From Protonemura montana (taxonomy: Eukaryota; Arthropoda; Insecta; Plecoptera; Nemouridae), in contig CANOQG010000002.1 of the NCBI GenBank assembly GCA_947568835.1, forward strand, positions 620,001-684,000: a stretch of 64,000 nt of DNA, read 5' to 3'. Of this stretch, positions 1-8,943 are shown piece after piece. The position numbers were made by a program, and so were the translations under genes. Below the pieces are notes generated by a model. The model had not been told where the DNA came from and did no database searches. It saw nothing but the letters and a program-made list of their open reading frames with translations. The number at the start of each line of letters is the position of its first letter. Position 1 is the first letter of the stretch.

Positions 1-296
1 TTGAGTATTAAAAGAATTATAAAAATTGAGCTGCAACGCCTGGCTCTGAGATATCTTGCCGTCATATTTAGCAACTTTTCACCATGAAAACGATTTTAAA
101 TCGCTGTGATCATATCGCCTGGTAATGTAAAAGTTAATTCTGAAAAATTATATCCCATTTCCGTACGTTTTGAGTCTCATTTCGCAATTTCTATAAAGAG
201 TAGAGCGGCCGGTTACATCCCAGCCACCCATCCACCCACCCAGCCACAAACTAAAAAGTTGAACATCGCCAAATTAAGGCTTTTATATAAGGTTAA
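1..296 (-). mobile_element. 5' end of a Helitron-type element continuing left of the window
   Basis: Reading the minus strand from 296, the sequence starts TTAACC, has the TATA box CTTATATAAAAGC at 279-291, then a CCAC/CAGCC-rich short repeat (about 215-247) and the block found at the 5' end of every autonomous copy. It matches about 10170-10465, 14160-14461 and 63360-63658 with scattered substitutions. It abuts the CTAG 3' terminus of copy 1 at 297, so the array continues to the left. No gene is visible here; the 64-aa open frame on the plus strand lies in terminal repeat sequence and is not credited. Confidence 0.8.
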
Positions 297-308
297 CTAG
301 CAGTACCC

Positions 309-324
309 GATGCCTAACGGCACC
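309..324 (-). terminator. Helitron 3' terminal hairpin (copy 1)
   Basis: On the minus strand GGTGCC-GTTA-GGCATC forms a 6-bp stem with a 4-nt loop. One pair is a G-T wobble that exists only on this strand. It ends 8 nt before CTAG (297-300). A short hairpin followed by CTRR is the known Helitron 3' signal, thought to end the rolling-circle reaction; it is not a transcription terminator. Confidence 0.8.
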
Positions 325-346
325 TGTTGTTCTTATCCCTAGTGGT

Positions 347-352
347 TTTATT
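347..352 (-). promoter_or_regulatory. Candidate poly(A) signal near the 3' end of copy 1
   Basis: The minus strand reads AATAAA here, about 50 nt before the element's 3' terminus. Other AATAAA hexamers downstream of the RepHel stop are at 780-785 and 833-838. None is placed just after the stop codon, so the true end of the transcript is undecided. Confidence 0.25.
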
Positions 353-1154
353 TTAGTATTAGTATTGTCTTTGAACTTGGATTAACAATAACAAATAGCT
401 CACTACTGTTTTTCTAGTACCCTATGCCCATAGGGCATATGCCGATAGGATAGATCATGACAAAAATATATGGGCCTAGGCCAAAATCTAGTCCCTAAGC
501 CCTGGGACCGAACTGAGACTTTACACTTAATGTAGCCTCTACGCATACATTTAAGAAACTTTTATGGGACAACAAAATAAAGTACTGAGAAAATGTCAAG
601 AAAACATAGTATTATGCCCTTACGACTTGATATACCATACTATACCTGATTTCCGCCAGTACCTTCAACGATGATGGCTAACCAGCAGCATTGCTTATAA
701 GGACACAACCATTTGGTGTGCTTTTTGGACAGAAAGGAATCATTACAAATATTTTTGGTTTGGTTTCAGTGACGAAGGTTTTATTTTGAAGATTAAACAA
801 CAAAAAAAATGTACCTATTAATTATTGTAATTTTTATTTGCCAATATTATGATCATTCTTACAAATATAAGAAATATTCACATGTTTACGACGATTTGCG
901 TTGAAAACTTTGACCATTTGAAAGCAACAGTCAATGCAGACCAGCCATGTCGCAGTATCGCCACTGTTCATTCGTAATTGAAAGAAATCTCCGCAATGGT
1001 GCCATGAAGAAGTTCCTTCTCTACGATTGGCAGGGGGAGGGGGTCTAAAACAAAATAAAAAAGACGGCAAGAGAGAGGCACCATTCTTGGAAAAATGAAA
1101 AGTTTCTAAATGTATTCAAGCTGTTAATTGAGAGAATTTTAAAAATAATTGTTA

Positions 1155-1181
1155 TGCCGGGGCCCCCATCCCGCCCCGGCA
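1155..1181. repeat. GC-rich perfect hairpin in the 3' region (copy 1)
   Basis: TGCCGGGGC at 1155-1163 and its exact complement GCCCCGGCA at 1173-1181 enclose a 9-nt loop. The hairpin stands out from AT-rich surroundings and is kept without change in all four autonomous copies (15321-15347, 25420-25446, 34689-34715). It lies about 1.2 kb past the RepHel stop. Its role is unknown. Confidence 0.75.
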
Positions 1182-1273
1182 GCATGGCGATCGTCGCACA
1201 CTACATCGCCTCTGCCTTACACTATCAAAGATTGTGCAGCCCGTTGCAAGCAACAGGAATCTCTGATGTGCGG

Positions 1274-1668
1274 ACATGCAAGGATTCGTGCAAGGATCAA
1301 CTGTGTCGGATAGGTAGGATGCATTGTTCAGTTTTTAGACTGATGCAATGCTATCATGCTTGGTAGTTAGTTGGTTTGACATTCCAAGATGGAATCAAGA
1401 AGAGACATGCAAGGATTCATGCAAGGATCAACTGTGTCGGATAGGTAGGATGCATTGTTCAGTTTTTAGACTGGTGCAATGCTATCATGCTTGGTGGTTA
1501 GTTGGTTTGACATTCCAAGATGGAATCAAGAAGAGAGATGCAAGGATTCATGCAAGGATCAACTGTGTCGGATAGGTAGGATGCATTGTTCAGTTTTTAG
1601 ACTGGTGCAATGCTATCATGCTTGGTGGTTAGTTGGTTTGGCATTCCAAGATGGAATCAAGAAAAGAG
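1274..1668. repeat. 131-bp tandem repeat, 3 units (copy 1)
   Basis: Units containing GCAAGGATCAACTG recur near 1290, 1421 and 1552, a period of 131 bp, with a few substitutions between them. The unit is non-coding. Short open frames across it on the plus strand exist because 131 is not a multiple of three and stops are scarce; they are not credited. Confidence 0.85.
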
Positions 1669-1731
1669 AAACATGCAGTAAAAAGACCGACACGAAAGTA
1701 AGATTGTGACCTTAAAAAAATTGCAAACACG

Positions 1732-2060
1732 CAGATAGAAAACAGCAGGTTGCATAACTATTAACTACTTACTAACCAACTACTACTACTTACTACTTAG
1801 TAACTACTTTACTAAATCTATGATTTTTTTTTTTTTTTTTTTTTGAACATGCATGACATGCAGATGGAAAACAGCAGGTTGCATAACTATAAACTACTTG
1901 CTTACCAACTACTACTAATTACTACTTAGTAACTACTTTACTAAATCTATGATTTTTTTTTTTTTTTTTTTTTGAACATGCATGACATGCAGATGGAAAA
2001 CAGCAGGCTGCATTTCTAATACTATTAGTTAGAAGTAACTACTTTACTAAATGTATGTAC
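1732..2060. repeat. About 129-bp poly-T-containing tandem repeat, 2.5 units (copy 1)
   Basis: CAGATRGAAAACAGCAGG recurs at 1732, 1861 and 1990. Between repeats lie CTACTACTTACTACTTAG-like runs and a poly-T tract of about 20 bases. The last unit is shortened and ends near the RepHel 3' flank. Confidence 0.8.
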
Positions 2061-2355
2061 AATATAATCTATCAATTAATTTACATGCATAATTGTCTAG
2101 CTCTGGGAGGAGCAGTTCCGTTAGAGTGTCCACATGCGAGCGCAATGGTCGTGAAGTTAAAGGGCTATGCGGCGTCCGGTGCTTTATACCTGCAGCAGAA
2201 AAGCGTGTCAGCATGGTGAAATATATGGGAATTGGGTTGCTACCTGCCGTGCTAGTCACGGTTCCTGGTCTGCCCTACCTAGCCTTACTGAATTTAAATT
2301 TATCTAGGAAATGTTACCGCTATTGCAAATGTAAGGAATAGAACAATGATAGGAT

Positions 2356-5300
2356 TTAGGAGGAGGAGGTGTCCATTGGAACTTCTTCATCCGCATCCGA
2401 TACAGCGAGTTGACTAAGCGACTGCTCAAGGGCCTGCTGGTCAGCCTCTTGATAGCCACTACGCGAGGAAGGATCCGCTGCCTGGTGGTTCGGCGCATGA
2501 ATCTCGAGCACCTCCTGGTACACGATGTTCTTGGTGAAGGTGGTGTTGCTCGAGACGATCAACTTGCCCTGCGCCTCGTTACCGGCGACTGCCACGAAGA
2601 TCGAGTCCAAAGAGCGAGCCCGAGAAAGCGCCACGTATAGCTGACCGTGTCCGAATACTGGTTTTTCTAAATGAATTCCCACCCTCTTTAAAGATTGACC
2701 CTGGGCTTTGTTGATGGTCATGGCGAATGCCAGACGGATCGGAAACTGGCGCCTTGTCATCGTAAAGGGCATGCCAATGTCCGAGGGAGTTAGGTTGACT
2801 CTACATAGGAAAGTGCGTCGTCCCGCACAGCGCCCTCCGATGATCCTGCAGTCGATCACGTGCTCGTGGAGTGCAACAACGCTGAGTCGAGTCCCATTGC
2901 AAAGGCCGGCTCTCACGTTGACGTTCCTCATGAGCATCACGATTGCATGAACTTTCAGACGAAGCTTGTGCGGTGGCATCCCGGATGGCGTTAATGAATT
3001 TAGATATTCTACGGGATAATCGGTAGCCAAAACGTCGCCATCTTCGCCTTCACTGACATCGACAGTGTCGGCGCTGCAGTATTCGAACACGTCACCTTCG
3101 AGGCGCTCAAGAACGTTGTCATTGATGTTCAAAGACTCCACGTTCTTCGGGCAGAGGATGGCATGGTCTTGCATCACGGCCATCTCGGCAGCACTAATGC
3201 TCGTGCCGAAGACGGCGTCAATGACGCAGTCCACGACGCATTGGACAGGTAATGCGATGGTGTCATCCGGGAGGTGGCAGTCATTCAAAATCTCGCCGTT
3301 TCCGACACGCAAGAGCCACTCGACGAACTCTACTTCGCCTGGGTTGGCGCGCATGTTCGCGCGCAGCTCGAGGGTGCGGAACAACGACCAAAGCGCGCCA
3401 CGCTTAATGCATTGCTCGACAATGGTCGTTCGGTTGCCATTTCGAACGACTGGGAGGCACTGCCTAAAATCCCCGCCGATAACGATCACCTTTCCGCCGA
3501 ACGGACGCTCATCGTTTGTCACGTCTCTTAGCGTCCGCTCGATCACGTTCAGGGCCAGCAGAGGCGCCATGGGTCCTTCATCCAAGATGATGACCTTGGC
3601 CGCCCTCAGCGAAGCGCCCTCGGCGGAGTTGGGCTTCACGCCAGACGTGCTGTTTTCCACAATCGGAACAGGCAATCGAAATCGCGAGTGGCAGGTCCTC
3701 CCTCCCTTCAGTAACGTCGCCGCAATGCCCGTCCACGCGACGGCCACGGCTCGCTCGCCTCGGGCTCGCAGCGTGCTGATGAGGGTGTTGTATAGGAAGG
3801 TCTTCCCGCTGCCGCCCGGGCCGTCCAGGTAGAAGCACCTCTGCTCGGCGTTCGGGTCGTCGATTGCTGCCATCACCGCGTCGAATGCCACGCGCTGCCT
3901 GCCGTTGAGCTTCACCAAGTTCTCCTCGGCCTCTTCCCTTTTGGCGGTCTGGTCGAACTGCTCGTTGACAGCAACGATGACTGGCACTCGAGGCGCCGGC
4001 AAACCGATTTCGGCGTTGGTCAGGCGGTGTAGGGCAAGGACGGACTGGATGGAATTCAGGGCCAACTGTTCTGCCTCGATGGGGTCGTGTTCTCGGGCGA
4101 AATCTTCGCAGAAATCGCCCTTGAAACGCTCCCATAGAGACAGCGGGTCAAGAGGCTGACAGAACGCGCAAATGATAGCAAACAGCTGACGAAGTTCGTT
4201 TGGCATCTTTATAGCAACCACCTCCTGCAGACATTTCTGCCACTCGTCGTCGTCCATTAGCAGGTTGCGTGCGATGGCAGCTTCCTTGAAGGTAGCGTAA
4301 ACCCTACCCTGGAACGTGCGCACGTCCTCGAATGAGGTGGCGCCGGCGACGTGTAGCAAAAGGAGACGAAGATGGTATCGCTCGATCTGCCGGGGCGTCA
4401 CGGAGTACATTCGGCTGATGATGGAGCCGGCACCTCGCTTTCGTGGCTTCCACGCTTTGCCCTCGAAACGGAAGTGGTACGGGATGTCGATGTACTTGTA
4501 CTGCCGTGCCGCCGGGTTGCTACTATTCAGCGCAAACCATGCCGTCAGCGTAGTCAGCGCAGCCCTGCCGCGTTCTGCTGCGGCTTCCTCGTCTCCAGGA
4601 CGGAACGTGACCATGTGGTCACCCTCGAGGTGGATCGCCAAACGGATGATAGTGTGCGACTTTTCGTGCATTTCAAATCCGAAAATTCTCCACGCAGCCT
4701 CTTGGGGACTCACGTAGCGAGAGTCGATGAACTGTGAGACCTCGTCCCACACCAACTCTTGCTGGGCACCGTGCGCTGGACGTGGCTCATGATCGCCCTC
4801 CGCGGGGACAGAGACGCGGAGCTGGACCCTGGCACAGTCGTGACCTTTGTACACGTACTTGCACAGGTACTTGACCGTCTTCGCGGATCCACAGTGCTCG
4901 ATGTTCAGGTGGCAGTCAAACTTGGAGCTTAAGTACTTGTTGTAAGGCACTACGTCTCGGTTGTCGACCACTCTTCCTGAGATGGAATGCGTCTGCCCGC
5001 TCTCTCGACGGCGATAGACGGTGAAACCCCCCTCGTTGACCACAGTCACATCTGTGAACGACTTGGGGAACTTCTTCTTACACTTTCCGTCCTCCATGCA
5101 CACAGAGGACATGTTCCGAGCGCCGCACGGGCCGTGGATCATCGACGACACGATGACCTTGTGCAGTCTCTCCTCGGTCACCGGATCGGGCAACTCGGCA
5201 CAGATAAGTGCGTCTACCTCCTCGGGAGTGCGGATCTTGTCCTCGTCGCGAAGGATTACCAGGATGTGAGCGTGAGGGAGTCCACGTTTTTGGAACTCGA

Positions 5301-8037
5301 TCACGTGGAAGTGAGCCATGGGAACGCCCAGCACGTGCCTCTTGGTGAGATCAGACATGAGCTCCTTGAGTTTAAGTTGGAATACTCGCGCGGTGAGATC
5401 GGGTCGGTCTTCTGCCCTTTCGTACGCCGCTAGGCTCGTCTGAATCTCAGGCCACTTCGGATTACACGTCATAGTAAGGAAAAGATCGGGTTTTCCAAAC
5501 TTGGTGACGATACTCATAGCGTCTTGATATAGCTGCTGGCAATGCCTGGGGCTTCCGATGAAACTGGAAGGCAGAATCACCATCTTCCCGACATTGCAGC
5601 CCTGCCGCTCAGCACGGTTCGCCAAGTGGTCCATGAGCCCACTGTAGAGTTCGGCGCGCAGCGTTTTCTGGTTCCTGATGACGAACTCAAGGCGATTGCC
5701 CTCAACCTTGATATAGGCGTCTACCATAAACTGCTGCGTCAGCTTGCCGGCGTGCAGCACTGGATGGAAGGCGCCGACACGCTCGTGGAGTCGATGGCTA
5801 TAAAACTCCATTAGAGTGACGACGCTGTGCTTAGATTGCCTGGTGTGCGGCATACCTCGTTGCCAGCCGGGTTCTCCACGCGGGAACAACAGCACGTAGC
5901 TGAGCGGATCCGTGTTGGGCGACAGGACAGACAGCTGCTCAATAAATCCGCCACGAGTATGGATACGAATATCACGTCCTAGAGGAGGCATGCCACCGTC
6001 AACGCTCTGATAGACAACGGCCACCTCGTGGGCCGTAGGATTTTCGTACAGCCGCCGTCGGTCATCCACGAAACGCAGTTCGGCCATGACCTCGGGTCGC
6101 CCCTCGGCAGCTGCACGTATCCTGTCGTCGGCCTCCACCTGACCTAACGTTTTAAGCCCTTGGGCAAAAGGATTTATTTCGCGAACCAGCGCGTCCAGCT
6201 CATGAAGCAGGTTGGGTAGCAGATTAGCATTCTGGCGCCTGTCCATTCGATGCGTCTTCGCTTGTTCCGCGTCAAGAAAGTACAGGTGCGAATAGAGGGG
6301 CTTCTGCACCGCCTGCCCCATATGGCCGATCCTATGCTGGATGTTGCCATGGACACGAAAACAGTATGTGCCACGGCCCTGGGGGATGTCCGTCTTAACT
6401 CCGACTGAAGCGAAGGAGAGCGAACTGTTGTACGACCGGATGTTTTTGCGGAAGTTCTTAGACTCGCAATGGTCTCCGGTCAGCAACGCATGCATTAAAT
6501 CGGGATACGCGAGGAGAGGCTCGAGGATTACGTTGCCCGAGTGACAACAGAGTTTGTAAATTTTGTCAGAAGGACGCTCTCCTGCGAAGTACAGAGCGCC
6601 GCACACCCTGCATACTTCGTCCATGCTGCCGCAGTGAAATACGGCGACGCCAGTGACGTCTTGCCGGGCAGCCTCCAAGTGCAAAGGGTGAAGGTTCACT
6701 GGAGCAAGATCAGGTTCGAACTGATCGTCTGCCACGTCAATTGCCTCGACCACGACTCGCTGGCTTTGCTCTAGTTCAGCCTCTTGGGCGCGTTGAGACG
6801 CCTCCTCCTCAGCGCGCTGAGAGACTTCCACTTCGAACGCCGCGAGCTGATCCCTGGTCTCGGCATTTCGACGCTGCTGAGATCGCTCCCGCGCGGCGAC
6901 TATACGGCTCTCGCGCGCCTCTGGAGTCTCATGCTGCCTTTCAGACTGCGTTTGAACTGCCTTCTGGCTTAATCGCTGAAGGCGCTGTTCCTCAGATTCG
7001 TCACTCAAGCGGCGACGCTTGGACTCTGCCATAAGGGCTAGTCGCTGAAGGCGCTGTTGGTCAGCTTCGTCACTCAAGCGGCGACGCTCTGACTCTGCCT
7101 TAAGGGCTAGTCGCTGAAGGCGCTGTTCGTCAGCTTCGTTACTCAAGCGGCGACGCTTTGACTCTGCCTTAAGGGCTAGTCGCTGAAGGCGCTGTTCGTC
7201 AGCTTCGTCACTCAAGTGGCGACGCTTTGACTCTGCCTTAAGGGCTAGTCGCTGAAGGCGCTGTTGGTCAGCTTCGTCACTCAAGCGGCGACGCTCTGCC
7301 TCAGCCTTAAGGGCCAATCGCTGAAGGCGCTGTTGGTCAGCTTCGCCACTCAAGCGGCGACGCTCTGCCTCTGCCTTAAGGGCCAGTCGCTGAAGGCGCT
7401 GTTCTTCCGTACATTTTGCCAAGCGGAGGCGCTCAGACTCAGCCTTTTCAGCAAGAAGCTGTAGGCGTCGTCCCTCAGAAGCTTCGTCTAGTCGTCGACG
7501 CTTCGACTCGGCAACCTGGGCCAGACGCAGAAGACGCTGGGCCTCATCCTCAGCCTTTCTGCGCTGGCGAGCATTTCTAGCTTTTTCCGCTAGTCGGGCA
7601 CTCCGTTCGTTTGCTGCTACTTGCACATTCTTGTCCTCTTGTAGCTGGCCAACTGAATTTTCCAGGATCTGAGTCTGGTCAAGGGATGGGAGTCCAGATG
7701 GCACATTGTCTGGAAATGAATGCATATAGCGGCTTGTAGAGGGTTGATCATAAAAAGCTGGAATAAAAGCGGGGGCGGCCTGTTCTAATAATGAATCATG
7801 CTTTAAGACACTCACCGGGGCTTCTCTGAGAACAGCGGAAATAAAAGGACGCTGCTCGTCAAGCGTCGACGTCGACGGGCTAGCAGTCGCCTGATGGTCG
7901 GCGTGCTCGGCCGTCTCTCTCGTCCTCGCTCTCTCGTCAGCAGCAGCCCTTTTCTTCGCCGCCGCGCTCTCCGCTCTTGCCGTTGCACCTTTCCCGCCCT
8001 TCCGAGACGTCAGATTTACACGCTTCTTGGGTGGCAT
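2356..8037 (-). CDS. RepHel: Helitron Rep endonuclease / Pif1-like helicase, copy 1 (1893 aa)
   Basis: This is the only plausible protein-coding gene of the element, probably nuclear, catalysing nicking, strand transfer and unwinding in rolling-circle transposition. A basic N-terminus (MPPKKR) precedes a charged coiled coil at about 150-375 built of 23-residue units. A CxxC pair (C476, C479) followed by a CC pair begins a zinc-finger-like segment. The Helitron_like_N region includes DPLSYVLLFPRGEPGW. The HUH motif is H922-A-H924 in EFQKRGLPHAHIL. The two Rep tyrosines are Y1057 and Y1061 in KYLCKYVYKG. The helicase has Walker A GPGGSGKT (1406-1413), Walker B D1486-E1487 in LDEGPM, and C-terminal INKAQGQS and YVALSRARS motifs. 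No RPA, OTU or endonuclease domain is recognised. All catalytic residues are present and the frame is unbroken, so it may be active. The ATG follows an apparent splice acceptor directly; an upstream coding exon cannot be excluded. Confidence 0.95.
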   Translation of the reverse strand: MPPKKRVNLTSRKGGKGATARAESAAAKKRAAADERARTRETAEHADHQATASPSTSTLDEQRPFISAVLREAPVSVLKHDSLLEQAAPAFIPAFYDQPSTSRYMHSFPDNVPSGLPSLDQTQILENSVGQLQEDKNVQVAANERSARLAEKARNARQRRKAEDEAQRLLRLAQVAESKRRRLDEASEGRRLQLLAEKAESERLRLAKCTEEQRLQRLALKAEAERRRLSGEADQQRLQRLALKAEAERRRLSDEADQQRLQRLALKAESKRRHLSDEADEQRLQRLALKAESKRRRLSNEADEQRLQRLALKAESERRRLSDEADQQRLQRLALMAESKRRRLSDESEEQRLQRLSQKAVQTQSERQHETPEARESRIVAARERSQQRRNAETRDQLAAFEVEVSQRAEEEASQRAQEAELEQSQRVVVEAIDVADDQFEPDLAPVNLHPLHLEAARQDVTGVAVFHCGSMDEVCRVCGALYFAGERPSDKIYKLCCHSGNVILEPLLAYPDLMHALLTGDHCESKNFRKNIRSYNSSLSFASVGVKTDIPQGRGTYCFRVHGNIQHRIGHMGQAVQKPLYSHLYFLDAEQAKTHRMDRRQNANLLPNLLHELDALVREINPFAQGLKTLGQVEADDRIRAAAEGRPEVMAELRFVDDRRRLYENPTAHEVAVVYQSVDGGMPPLGRDIRIHTRGGFIEQLSVLSPNTDPLSYVLLFPRGEPGWQRGMPHTRQSKHSVVTLMEFYSHRLHERVGAFHPVLHAGKLTQQFMVDAYIKVEGNRLEFVIRNQKTLRAELYSGLMDHLANRAERQGCNVGKMVILPSSFIGSPRHCQQLYQDAMSIVTKFGKPDLFLTMTCNPKWPEIQTSLAAYERAEDRPDLTARVFQLKLKELMSDLTKRHVLGVPMAHFHVIEFQKRGLPHAHILVILRDEDKIRTPEEVDALICAELPDPVTEERLHKVIVSSMIHGPCGARNMSSVCMEDGKCKKKFPKSFTDVTVVNEGGFTVYRRRESGQTHSISGRVVDNRDVVPYNKYLSSKFDCHLNIEHCGSAKTVKYLCKYVYKGHDCARVQLRVSVPAEGDHEPRPAHGAQQELVWDEVSQFIDSRYVSPQEAAWRIFGFEMHEKSHTIIRLAIHLEGDHMVTFRPGDEEAAAERGRAALTTLTAWFALNSSNPAARQYKYIDIPYHFRFEGKAWKPRKRGAGSIISRMYSVTPRQIERYHLRLLLLHVAGATSFEDVRTFQGRVYATFKEAAIARNLLMDDDEWQKCLQEVVAIKMPNELRQLFAIICAFCQPLDPLSLWERFKGDFCEDFAREHDPIEAEQLALNSIQSVLALHRLTNAEIGLPAPRVPVIVAVNEQFDQTAKREEAEENLVKLNGRQRVAFDAVMAAIDDPNAEQRCFYLDGPGGSGKTFLYNTLISTLRARGERAVAVAWTGIAATLLKGGRTCHSRFRLPVPIVENSTSGVKPNSAEGASLRAAKVIILDEGPMAPLLALNVIERTLRDVTNDERPFGGKVIVIGGDFRQCLPVVRNGNRTTIVEQCIKRGALWSLFRTLELRANMRANPGEVEFVEWLLRVGNGEILNDCHLPDDTIALPVQCVVDCVIDAVFGTSISAAEMAVMQDHAILCPKNVESLNINDNVLERLEGDVFEYCSADTVDVSEGEDGDVLATDYPVEYLNSLTPSGMPPHKLRLKVHAIVMLMRNVNVRAGLCNGTRLSVVALHEHVIDCRIIGGRCAGRRTFLCRVNLTPSDIGMPFTMTRRQFPIRLAFAMTINKAQGQSLKRVGIHLEKPVFGHGQLYVALSRARSLDSIFVAVAGNEAQGKLIVSSNTTFTKNIVYQEVLEIHAPNHQAADPSSRSGYQEADQQALEQSLSQLAVSDADEEVPMDTSSS
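6985..7398 (-). repeat. In-frame 69-bp repeat coding 23-aa coiled-coil units, 6 units (copy 1)
   Basis: Six full units start at 7398, 7329, 7260, 7191, 7122 and 7053 (residues 214, 237, 260, 283, 306 and 329). A partial seventh starts at 6984. Each unit begins RLQRLALKAE and ends near SDEADEQ. Two diverged units of the same 23-residue length precede them at residues 168 and 191. The heptad-like pattern of Leu and Ala among Arg, Glu and Lys predicts a long charged coiled coil. Confidence 0.9.
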
Positions 8038-8064
8038 CTGTGTGAAGAAAGCGAGGCTTTAGTA
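8038..8064 (-). promoter_or_regulatory. Candidate 3' splice site directly before the RepHel ATG (copy 1)
   Basis: On the minus strand the 14 bases before the ATG read CTTTCTTCACACAG, a pyrimidine tract ending in CAG. TACTAAA lies at 8058-8064, at a branch-point-like distance. Perfect donor-like sites lie upstream: CAG|GTGAGT with the intron starting at 9744, and AAG|GTGAGT with the intron starting at 9804. This suggests a 5' UTR intron of about 1.7 kb. It is inferred from consensus alone. Confidence 0.5.
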
Positions 8065-8110
8065 ATGCCTAGCGTCGCCGAGCTGAAGCGGAGCGTGGCT
8101 GAGCACGAAC

Positions 8111-8760
8111 CAACCGCCATGTTTTGTAAAAATGACCTCACTCAAATATCATGCCAGGCTAAATGTATGCTTTAATATGCACAACAATCACTTCAGTTTC
8201 TTTACAAAGAAATATGCTAATTTGCTTCGAATGCGAGCTTGGACGCCATGTTGAACACACTTCTAATTGTTGGAACGGTGGGCATGGGTGGGTTGGGGAG
8301 GGGGATGAGAATCGCGTCGAGCGATTGCATCATGTTACGTAAAAGTGACGTCATGGAAATATCCACAAGACGGGCAAAATGTATGCTTTCCAGTCTTGAT
8401 GATGAAAGATAATTTTAATAATAATTTAGAAGCTAAACGCTATAAAATCACTATAAATAATTGAATCACTTGATGATATTAGTGGTTGACTATTACTGGA
8501 TATTGTGACATGCAAATTAAATCTGAAATAAGATTACCTTGAATAGCGACGGAATTCTTCCCCACAAGAGTGTTTCGCCGTGTAGGTAATCCGCACTCTC
8601 ATGCTAGACTAACTGCTTTAGCAAATGGCGGTTGGCGAGCTTTGGGAGTGTGACTAATTGCCGAGCGTGGATGCCGATCAAAAAGCGCTAAACCAACTAC
8701 CCGCTACGTAAAATGACGTCACGCAAATTCAAACTTTTACACCACGCGCGACGATTTAAA
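8111..8760 (-). promoter_or_regulatory. Three diverged bZIP/YY1-like modules in the RepHel leader (copy 1)
   Basis: Perfect CRE palindromes TGACGTCA lie at 8346-8353 and 8714-8721. Each has TACGTAAAA just to its left, including a full TTACGTAA at 8335-8342. A third, degenerate version (TTTTGTAAAAATGACCTCA) is at about 8122-8140. The modules share further wording, such as AATGTATGCTTT after modules 1 and 2 and GCCATGTT (YY1-like) before them. An octamer ATGCAAAT is at 8510-8517. Both CREs are kept in all four copies. Binding is inferred from motif match only. Confidence 0.45.
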
Positions 8761-8943
8761 TTACGTGCCATAAGAAGCTGTCAATGCTACACGCTGTAAA
8801 TGAATGAAACCAGAAGCCAAATTATTGTGGTCAGTGATCATAATAATGTGTCTTTAGAGGTTCGCAAATTAATTACGGTTTAAATCATTACTAAATATTT
8901 CTGAAAACTCATTAAAGAAACACAATTGAACACAAAATGTGCA

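Noticed and set aside
834-1070. 78-83 aa minus-strand frame with several Cys and His in the 3' region of autonomous copies
   Set aside because: It is downstream of the RepHel stop with no promoter or splice signal seen. A one-base indel changes its start between copies. It could be re-examined with transcript data.
1154-1709. Plus-strand frames starting MPGPPSRPGS over the GC-rich hairpin and the 131-bp repeat
   Set aside because: They are antisense to the element, made largely of a tandem repeat whose period is not a multiple of three, and their length depends on repeat number.
3065-3832. 255-aa plus-strand frame and the 185-aa minus frame at 3578-4135, with equivalents in other copies
   Set aside because: They are shadows of the GC-rich RepHel gene in other frames; RepHel in the same stretch has the full helicase motifs.
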